DNA of 64,000 nucleotides. Origin: Streptomyces sp. NBC_01788. Its GTDB lineage: Bacteria; Actinomycetota; Actinomycetes; Streptomycetales; Streptomycetaceae. The translations under genes and the position numbers were made by a program. Of the stretch, positions 59,004 to 64,000 are shown one piece after another. The number at the start of each line of letters is the position of its first letter. Within the stretch, counting starts at the first letter, position 1. Below the pieces are notes generated by a model. The model did no database searches. It saw nothing but the letters and a program-made list of their open reading frames with translations, and had not been told where the DNA came from. The stretch is taken from the NCBI RefSeq assembly GCF_035917575.1, contig NZ_CP109090.1, positions 4,836,001 through 4,900,000 on the forward strand, in the 5' to 3' direction.

Positions 59004-59963
59004 GTGTTCGCTGCTGAACGTCGCCAATTGATCCTCGAAATGGTGCGAGCGAACGGTGCCGTGTCGCTCCGTGAACTCGCCCGCGTCGTCCAGACCTCCG
59101 AAGTGACCGTACGGCGGGACGTGCGGGCGCTGGAGGCCGAAGGACTCCTCGACCGCCGGCACGGCGGTGCGGTACTCCCGGGTGGGTTCACCCGTGAGTC
59201 CGGCTTCCCGCAGAAGTCGCATCTCGCGACCGCGGAGAAGACGGCCATCGCCGACCTTGCCGCGGGCCTCGTCGAAGAGGGCGAGGCGATCGTCGTGGGC
59301 GCGGGTACGACCACCCAGGAGCTGGCCCGCCGGCTCGCCCGGGTGCCCGGCCTGACCGTCGTCACCAACTCCCTGCTGGTCGCCCAGGCGCTGGCCCACG
59401 CCAACCGCGTGGAGGTCGTGATGACCGGCGGCACGCTGCGCGGCTCCAACTACGCGCTCGTCGGGTCCGGGGCCGAGCAGTCGCTGCACGGGCTGCGGGT
59501 GTCCAAGGCCTTCCTGTCGGGGAGCGGACTGACGGCCGAGCGCGGCCTGTCCACGTCCAACATGCTGTCGGCGTCCGTCGACCGGGCCCTGGTGCAGTCC
59601 GCCGCGGAGGTGGTGGTGCTCGCCGACCACTCCAAGCTCGGTACGGACACGATGTTCCAGACGGTCCCGACCGACCTCATCACCCGCCTGGTGACGGACG
59701 ATCCCCCGGCCCACGACGACCGCGCGGCCACCGAGCTCCAGGCCCTCGCCGACCAGGGCGTCCAGATCGCCGTGACCGGCGCGGCGGGAAACCCGGCGGC
59801 GGACCAGCCCCCGCCCCGCGACCGCCGCCGTGAGGTGCCCCTCCCGGGCCCCCGCCGCACCCAGCCACCGGGCGCGAACCTCCGCCCGGCGTCCCTGGGC
59901 GGGGACCAGCCGAACGGCACGGAGCGTCCGGCCGCACGGGTGGCGGACCTCCGGAGGCGCTGA
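59004..59963 (+). CDS. DeoR-family transcriptional regulator
   Basis: 319 aa, GTG at 59004. N-terminal DeoR-type helix-turn-helix: AERRQLILEMVRANGAVSLR, ELARVVQTSEVTVRRDVRAL, LLDRRHGGAV. The sensor domain (DeoRC) follows with VVGAGTTTQELARRLARV, VVTNSLLVAQAL, VMTGGTLRGSNYALVG and VVVLADHSKLGT. The last 75 residues are a Pro/Arg-rich tail absent from most family members. DeoR-type sensors bind sugar phosphates. It lies near punA and deoC and is a candidate for the nucleoside regulon, but its usual DNA sites (direct repeats) do not resemble CTACGCGCGTAG. Confidence 0.9.
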   Translation: MFAAERRQLILEMVRANGAVSLRELARVVQTSEVTVRRDVRALEAEGLLDRRHGGAVLPGGFTRESGFPQKSHLATAEKTAIADLAAGLVEEGEAIVVGAGTTTQELARRLARVPGLTVVTNSLLVAQALAHANRVEVVMTGGTLRGSNYALVGSGAEQSLHGLRVSKAFLSGSGLTAERGLSTSNMLSASVDRALVQSAAEVVVLADHSKLGTDTMFQTVPTDLITRLVTDDPPAHDDRAATELQALADQGVQIAVTGAAGNPAADQPPPRDRRREVPLPGPRRTQPPGANLRPASLGGDQPNGTERPAARVADLRRR

Positions 59964-60049
59964 GGGCTTCGCCGCCCCCGGGGGAGGCCTGGGGAGGTCT
60001 TCGGGACGCGCTCGGGAAGGACCGCGGACCGCCTCGCCCCGGAAAGCAC

Positions 60050-60087
60050 GGAGCCCGGCGGGCCGCTCGCGCGGCTCGCCGGGCTCC
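60050..60087 (-). terminator. terminator after accA2
   Basis: About 17-bp stem (60050-60066 with 60071-60087, one G-T pair) and a TCGC loop, 19 bp past the accA2 stop. Confidence 0.85.
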
Positions 60088-60105
60088 TGCGGGTGCTCCG
60101 GAAGA

Positions 60106-61878
60106 TCAGTCCTTGATCTCGCAGATGACGGCGCCGGAGGTGACGGAGGCGCCGACGTCGGCGGACAGGCCCTTGATGGTGCCGCTGCGGTGGGCGTTGA
60201 GCGGCTGCTCCATCTTCATGGCCTCCAGGACGACGACCAGGTCGCCCTCCTTGACCTCCTGGCCCTCCTCGACGGCGACCTTGACGATGGTGCCCTGCAT
60301 CGGGGAGGCGAGGGTGTCGCCGGAGGCGACGGGGCCGGACTTCTTCGCGGCGCGGCGCTTGGGCTTGGCGCCCGCGGCGAGGCCGGTGCGGGCCAGGGAC
60401 ATGCCCAGCGAGGTGGGCAGGGAGACCTCCAGGCGCTTGCCGCCGACCTCGACGACGACGGTCTCGCGGCCCGCCTCCTCGTCCGCCTCGGTGTCGGCGA
60501 CGGCGGTGAAGGGCTTGATGTCGTTGACGAACTCGGTCTCGATCCAGCGGGTGTGGACCGTGAACGGGGCGCTGGATCCCGTCAGTTCCGGGGCGAACGC
60601 CGGGTCGGTGACCACCGCGCGGTGGAACGGGATGGCCGTGGCCATGCCCTCGACCTGGAACTCCTCCAGGGCCCGGGCGGCCCGCTGGAGGGCCTCCTTG
60701 CGGGTGCGGCCGGTCACGATCAGCTTGGCCAGCAGGGAGTCCCAGGCCGGGCCGATGACGCTGCCGGACTCCACGCCCGCGTCCAGGCGGACGCCGGGGC
60801 CGGAGGGCGCGGCGAAGTTCGTCACGGTGCCGGGGGCGGGCAGGAAGCCCCGGCCCGGGTCCTCGCCGTTGATGCGGAACTCGAAGGAGTGGCCGCGCAG
60901 CGGCGGGTCGTCGTAGCCGAGCTCCTCGCCGTCGGCGATGCGGAACATCTCGCGCACCAGGTCGATGCCGGCGACCTCCTCGGTGACCGGGTGCTCGACC
61001 TGGAGGCGGGTGTTGACCTCCAGGAAGGAGATCGTGCCGTCCTGGCCGACGAGGAACTCGACCGTGCCGGCGCCGACGTAGCCGGCCTCCTTCATGATCG
61101 CCTTGGAGGCGCGGTACAGCTCGGCGACCTGCTCCTCGGACAGGAACGGCGCCGGGGCCTCCTCGACCAGCTTCTGGTGGCGGCGCTGGAGGGAGCAGTC
61201 ACGCGTGGAGACGACGACCACGTTGCCGTGGCGGTCGGCCAGGCACTGGGTCTCCACGTGGCGGGGCCGGTCCAGGTAGCGCTCGACGAAGCACTCGCCG
61301 CGGCCGAAGGCGGCCACGGCCTCGCGCACGGCGGACTCGTAGAGCTCGGGGACCTCGTCCAGGGTGCGGGCGACCTTCAGGCCGCGCCCGCCGCCGCCGA
61401 AGGCGGCCTTGATGGCGATCGGCAGGCCGTGCTCCTCGGCGAAGGCCACGACCTCCTCGGCGCCGGAGACCGGGTCGGGGGTGCCGGCCACCAGGGGGGC
61501 ACCGGCGCGCTGGGCGATGTGCCGGGCGGCGACCTTGTCGCCGAGGTCGCGGATGGCCTGCGGCGGCGGGCCGATCCAGACGAGGTCGGCGTCCAGCACG
61601 GCCTGGGCGAATTCGGCGTTCTCCGAGAGGAAGCCGTATCCGGGGTGGATCGCGTCCGCGCCGGACTCCTTCGCGGCCTTCAGCACCTTGTCGATGTCCA
61701 GGTAGCTGGTGGCCGGGGTGTCACCGCCCAGGGCGAACGCCTCATCCGCGGCGCGGACATGCAGAGCGTCCCGATCCGGGTCGGCGTAGACGGCCACGCT
61801 CGCGATACCGGCGTCCCGGCAGGCCCGGGCAACGCGGACAGCGATTTCGCCACGGTTGGCGATGAGCACCTTGCGCAC
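60106..61878 (-). CDS. accA2: acetyl-/propionyl-CoA carboxylase biotinylated alpha subunit
   Basis: 590 aa, GTG at 61878 with AAGGAGG about 11 bp upstream. Biotin carboxylase N-domain ([20 protein letters not shown]), ATP-grasp with [41 protein letters not shown] (catalytic residues), C-domain ([19 protein letters not shown]), a linker with RRAAKKSG, and a biotinyl domain with [11 protein letters not shown]. In S. coelicolor AccA2 supplies carboxybiotin to both AccB- and PccB-type beta subunits. pccB and pccE lie 2 kb away on the same strand. Confidence 0.94.
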   Translation of the reverse strand: MRKVLIANRGEIAVRVARACRDAGIASVAVYADPDRDALHVRAADEAFALGGDTPATSYLDIDKVLKAAKESGADAIHPGYGFLSENAEFAQAVLDADLVWIGPPPQAIRDLGDKVAARHIAQRAGAPLVAGTPDPVSGAEEVVAFAEEHGLPIAIKAAFGGGGRGLKVARTLDEVPELYESAVREAVAAFGRGECFVERYLDRPRHVETQCLADRHGNVVVVSTRDCSLQRRHQKLVEEAPAPFLSEEQVAELYRASKAIMKEAGYVGAGTVEFLVGQDGTISFLEVNTRLQVEHPVTEEVAGIDLVREMFRIADGEELGYDDPPLRGHSFEFRINGEDPGRGFLPAPGTVTNFAAPSGPGVRLDAGVESGSVIGPAWDSLLAKLIVTGRTRKEALQRAARALEEFQVEGMATAIPFHRAVVTDPAFAPELTGSSAPFTVHTRWIETEFVNDIKPFTAVADTEADEEAGRETVVVEVGGKRLEVSLPTSLGMSLARTGLAAGAKPKRRAAKKSGPVASGDTLASPMQGTIVKVAVEEGQEVKEGDLVVVLEAMKMEQPLNAHRSGTIKGLSADVGASVTSGAVICEIKD

Positions 61879-62243
61879 GATTGAGGCTCCCTCCTTGAAA
61901 CAAGCCGAGTTTAGGGACTGCCGACACGGCACTTCGACCCGTCCCCCATGGTGAGCTTGCCCACACGGAGCGTGATCCGAGGCGCGCTCGACTCGCGAAA
62001 TCCCTTGTCGCATCGCTGTACGCAGGACTCCTCCGGAAAACCCTAGTCCTCCCATGTGGCCAAGGTCTCTGTGAGGGCGTGCTGCGACGCACTTCGTTTC
62101 TTTGTGGAGTCCCTACGAATGGCCCAATGATTCTTTGCCGGTGGCAGAACTCTTGTCCCCGGGTTTACCCGTTAGTAGCGTTCAGGATGTCTCGGAAGTA
62201 CTCGCGGTAACAGGGCTCCGCGCGGAGCGGCAGGCGGAAGTGG
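61879..62243. other. divergent intergenic region upstream of accA2
   Basis: 365 bp with lower G/C parts and no gene. It should contain the accA2 promoter (minus strand, not resolved) and the promoter of the membrane-protein gene: TTGTCC (62153-62158), 17 bp, TAGCGT (62176-62181). Confidence 0.5.
62153..62181 (+). promoter_or_regulatory. predicted housekeeping-type promoter
   Basis: TTGTCC, a 17-bp spacer containing the small palindrome CGGGTTTACCCG, and TAGCGT. It precedes the GTG at 62244 by about 60 bp. Confidence 0.5.
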
Positions 62244-62843
62244 GTGGGACCCGTGGTGCGCAGACCGGTGGCGTGGGTGGTGGCGCTCGTGCTCTTCGCG
62301 GAGGCGTTCGGCGTGGCTGCGCTGAACTGGTTCCTCGGGATGGTCGTGCACAGGCAGAAGATGTCCCTGGCCGGCCTGGATCCGAACGTCATGTCGACCT
62401 CGTCGAAGGCCGGGGGTCTGGTCTTCGGCCTCTACTTCGCCCTGTGCGGCGTTGTCGCCCTGCTCGTGGCGCTACGGGGCCACCGCCCGGCCGGCGCCGG
62501 GCGCGTCCTGCTGATCAGCGCGGCCGTGGTGCACGGCCTCCTCGGCGCGTTCGCCTGGGGGCTGGTGGGCCGGCGGGCGTTCCTGTTCATGGTGGTGGTG
62601 CTCGGCCTCATCGTGCTGCTGCTGATGACGCACGACCATGAGGAGGGCCCGGCGGGCGAGGCGCGGGACGGCCGTTCCACGGACGCGGGTGGCCCCGAGG
62701 CCGAAGCCACCCCCGGCTCCGAAGCCACTCCCGGCACCGGGAGGACCGCCGGTCCGCCGGTGCTCGGGAAGCAGACGGATCATGTCCATGAGGCGCCGCC
62801 CACGCCTCTCACCCCTCCTCCGGCCGAGGCCCGTACCCCCTGA
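62244..62843 (+). CDS. four-helix membrane protein of unknown function
   Basis: 199 aa, GTG at 62244 with GGAAG 5 bp upstream. Four hydrophobic helices (VAWVVALVLFAEAFGVAALN, GGLVFGLYFALCGVVALLVA, VLLISAAVVHGLLGAFAWGL, FLFMVVVLGLIVLLLM) and a 75-residue soluble, Pro/Glu/Thr-rich C-terminal tail starting HDHEEGPAGEAR. No family motif recognised. Its TGA abuts the convergent Maf stop so that the two stops form TGATCA. Confidence 0.8.
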   Translation: MGPVVRRPVAWVVALVLFAEAFGVAALNWFLGMVVHRQKMSLAGLDPNVMSTSSKAGGLVFGLYFALCGVVALLVALRGHRPAGAGRVLLISAAVVHGLLGAFAWGLVGRRAFLFMVVVLGLIVLLLMTHDHEEGPAGEARDGRSTDAGGPEAEATPGSEATPGTGRTAGPPVLGKQTDHVHEAPPTPLTPPPAEARTP

Positions 62844-63464
62844 TCAGCCCGCGGTCGGCGCCCACAATTCGGTGATGCCCACGCCGAGTTCGGCCAGCAG
62901 GCGGCGGACCAGGGGCAGGCTGATGCCGATGACGTTGCCGTGGTCGCCGTCGATGCCGTCGATGAAGGGCGCCGAACGGCCGTCCAGGGTGAAGGCGCCG
63001 GCCACGTACAGGGGCTCGCCCGAGGCGACGTACGCGGCGATCTCTTCGTCGGTCGGTTCACCGAAGCGGACGACGGTGGAGGCGGTGGCAGCGGCGTGCC
63101 GCCCGCTTTCCGTGTCCCAGACGCAGTGCCCGGTCTGCAGGGTGCCGACCCGGCCGCGCATCGCCTTCCAACGGGCGGTGGCCTCCTCGGCGTCGGCGGG
63201 CTTGCCGAGGGCGTGGCCGTCGAGGTCGAGCACGGAGTCGCAGCCGATCACGAGCGCGCCCCGGACCTCCGGGCGGGCCGCCACCACGGAGGCCTTCGCC
63301 TCGGCGAGGGCGAGCGCGAGTTCGGCGGGGGTGGGCGCGGTGACCGCGTCCTCGTCGACGCCGCTCACGACGACCTCCGGGTCGAGTCCGGCCTGCCGGA
63401 GCAGCCCGAGCCGGGCGGGGGACTGGGAGGCGAGCACGAGTCGGCGGCGCGGCTGGTCTGTCAT
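62844..63464 (-). CDS. Maf-family nucleoside triphosphate pyrophosphatase
   Basis: 206 aa, ATG at 63464. [20 protein letters not shown] is the conserved SxSPRR-like start, followed by [36 protein letters not shown] (catalytic Asp), [13 protein letters not shown] and [20 protein letters not shown]. Maf proteins hydrolyse dTTP, UTP or modified nucleotides to monophosphates and may slow septation. Residue Cys follows Gly in VIGCDS, typical of this group. Confidence 0.9.
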   Translation of the reverse strand: MTDQPRRRLVLASQSPARLGLLRQAGLDPEVVVSGVDEDAVTAPTPAELALALAEAKASVVAARPEVRGALVIGCDSVLDLDGHALGKPADAEEATARWKAMRGRVGTLQTGHCVWDTESGRHAAATASTVVRFGEPTDEEIAAYVASGEPLYVAGAFTLDGRSAPFIDGIDGDHGNVIGISLPLVRRLLAELGVGITELWAPTAG

Positions 63465-63496
63465 ACGGTCAGCGTATCGGCGGCGGCTGCTCCGCC

Positions 63497-63625
63497 TCAC
63501 CTCATGCCGATCACGAACATGGCCAGCACCATGGCCAGCGCCATGAAAATGCCGAGCCGCCGCAACATGTCCTGCATGTCACGCAGTTCCTTCGGCGGCT
63601 CGTTCTCGGGGTCGGACCACAGCAT
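63497..63625 (-). CDS. mmpB: 42-aa membrane protein (MmpB-like)
   Basis: ATG at 63625 with GGGGG just upstream. A charged, conserved-looking N-terminus ([18 protein letters not shown]) is followed by one hydrophobic helix ([19 protein letters not shown]). The N-terminal motif is that of the small Streptomyces proteins named morphogenic membrane protein MmpB in databases (recalled, not checked). It lies between maf and pccE on the same strand, with a 16-bp palindrome 36 bp upstream. Confidence 0.75.
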   Translation of the reverse strand: MLWSDPENEPPKELRDMQDMLRRLGIFMALAMVLAMFVIGMR

Positions 63626-63660
63626 CCCCCGATCGTGCGACCTGGGTGGCGCCGCGCGCC

Positions 63661-63676
63661 TGAGTACGCGTACTCA
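63661..63676. promoter_or_regulatory. 16-bp perfect palindrome TGAGTACGCGTACTCA
   Basis: A perfect inverted repeat without a loop, more like an operator than a terminator, in the 77-bp gap between pccE and the 42-aa membrane protein. It is not the CTACGCGCGTAG motif, though both have central TACGCG. Confidence 0.55.
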
Positions 63677-63702
63677 ACTTCTGGCCGGCGCCCGGCCCGG
63701 GC

Positions 63703-63912
63703 TCAGCCCGGCCAGTAGGTCCGGGCCCAGGCGGTCGCTCCCGGCGACGGCACCCGCCGCGCGGCGATCCGCGACGGATCGGACCACGAGTCCCGGTGGC
63801 CGGGGGCCGCGCCGGACGGCGCATCCGCGGCCGCCACGGCGCGGGCCCGGACCACCGCCAGGGCGGCGGCAAGCTCCTCCGGGGTCGGGTTGCCTCGTAC
63901 GACCTTGATCAC
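63703..63912 (-). CDS. pccE: acyl-CoA carboxylase epsilon subunit
   Basis: 69 aa, GTG at 63912, 9 bp after the pccB stop. IKVVRGNPTPEELAAALAVV is the conserved epsilon-subunit signature, and the C-terminus WARTYWPG is conserved as well. In S. coelicolor PccE binds PccB and is needed for full propionyl-CoA carboxylase activity. Confidence 0.93.
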   Translation of the reverse strand: MIKVVRGNPTPEELAAALAVVRARAVAAADAPSGAAPGHRDSWSDPSRIAARRVPSPGATAWARTYWPG

Positions 63913-63921
63913 AGCGGCTCC

Positions 63922-64000
63922 TTACAGGGGGATGTTGCCGTGCTTCTTCGGAGGCAGGGATTCCCGCTTGGTGCGCAGTTGACGCAGGCCGCGCACGAGG
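63922..64000 (-). CDS. pccB: propionyl-CoA carboxylase beta subunit, C-terminal end
   Basis: Only the last 26 residues are in the window (LVRGLRQLRTKRESLPPKKH, then GNIPL and TAA). This ending is typical of acyl-CoA carboxylase beta chains. The pccE gene follows directly. With AccA2 (60106) it would make methylmalonyl-CoA from propionyl-CoA, the substrate or product of a mutase such as that at 6200. Confidence 0.88.
   Translation of the reverse strand, partial: LVRGLRQLRTKRESLPPKKHGNIPL

Noticed and set aside
59004..59963. DeoR-family regulator as the CTACGCGCGTAG-binding repressor
   Set aside because: Only proximity and the family name support it. Known DeoR-type operators are direct repeats of other sequence, there is no copy of the palindrome at its own promoter, and no regulator gene lies next to any site. 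Kept as a possibility only.
1..64000. tRNA, rRNA, CRISPR arrays, prophage or integrase genes
   Set aside because: No cloverleaf with CCA/TTC-loop signature, no rRNA sequence, no spaced repeats of CRISPR type and no integrase-like protein were seen by eye.

Overview
The window is chromosomal DNA of a Streptomyces species. It is about 70 % G+C or more, has GTG starts and third-position G/C bias, and carries genes known from S. coelicolor (afsQ1/afsQ2/sigQ, accA2, pccB/pccE, a sialic-acid-like teichulosonic acid locus). From memory, gene order matches the S. coelicolor SCO4860 to SCO4926 interval; I could not check this by alignment. No rRNA, tRNA, CRISPR array or prophage was recognised.

Layout. 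1-8.6 kb: end of a GH20 hexosaminidase, two small hypothetical genes, two tandem paralogous ECF sigma factors followed by a one-pass membrane protein, an L,D-transpeptidase lipoprotein, a methylmalonyl-CoA-mutase-type large subunit and a LysE exporter. 8.6-23.4 kb: a cell-surface glycopolymer cluster with an acyltransferase, two copies of a [GT2 + polysialyltransferase-like] gene pair, a GT8-TPR-pyruvyltransferase fusion, a sialyltransferase-like protein, a DUF6716-type glycosyltransferase, a fused CMP-nonulosonate synthetase/HAD phosphatase, a NeuB-type synthase and a GT52-like transferase. It probably makes and polymerises a Kdn-like nonulosonic acid (teichulosonic acid).

23.7-35 kb: an M20 amidohydrolase, two paralogous BMP nucleoside-binding lipoproteins separated by a decayed IS605/IS1341-type tnpB element, then an operon for a nucleoside ABC transporter, cytidine deaminase and thymidine phosphorylase. 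35-42.5 kb: AEC transporter, STAS protein, SigJ-type sigma factor, MFS/LysR pair, an odd alpha/beta hydrolase and adenosine deaminase. 42.5-48.3 kb: secreted protein, PspC, VanZ, then lipoprotein-afsQ2-afsQ1 divergent from sigQ. 48.3-57 kb: uridine-kinase-like protein, secreted protein, deoC with two aldehyde dehydrogenases, PH-domain membrane protein, phosphosugar mutase, purine nucleoside phosphorylase and a GGCT-like protein. 57.3-64 kb: LpdA-type flavoprotein, DeoR regulator, accA2, a membrane protein, Maf, a 42-aa membrane protein, pccE and the end of pccB.

The main unifying observation is a 12-bp palindrome, CTACGCGCGTAG, present four times exactly and twice as a strong half-plus match. 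It lies only in front of nucleoside genes: both BMP genes, the ABC operon, adenosine deaminase, deoC and purine nucleoside phosphorylase. It sits on or beside the predicted core promoters, three of which appear to give leaderless mRNAs. Together these genes form a dispersed nucleoside uptake and breakdown regulon: import, deamination, phosphorolysis, sugar-phosphate isomerisation, aldolase cleavage, acetaldehyde oxidation. I cannot identify the regulator from the sequence.
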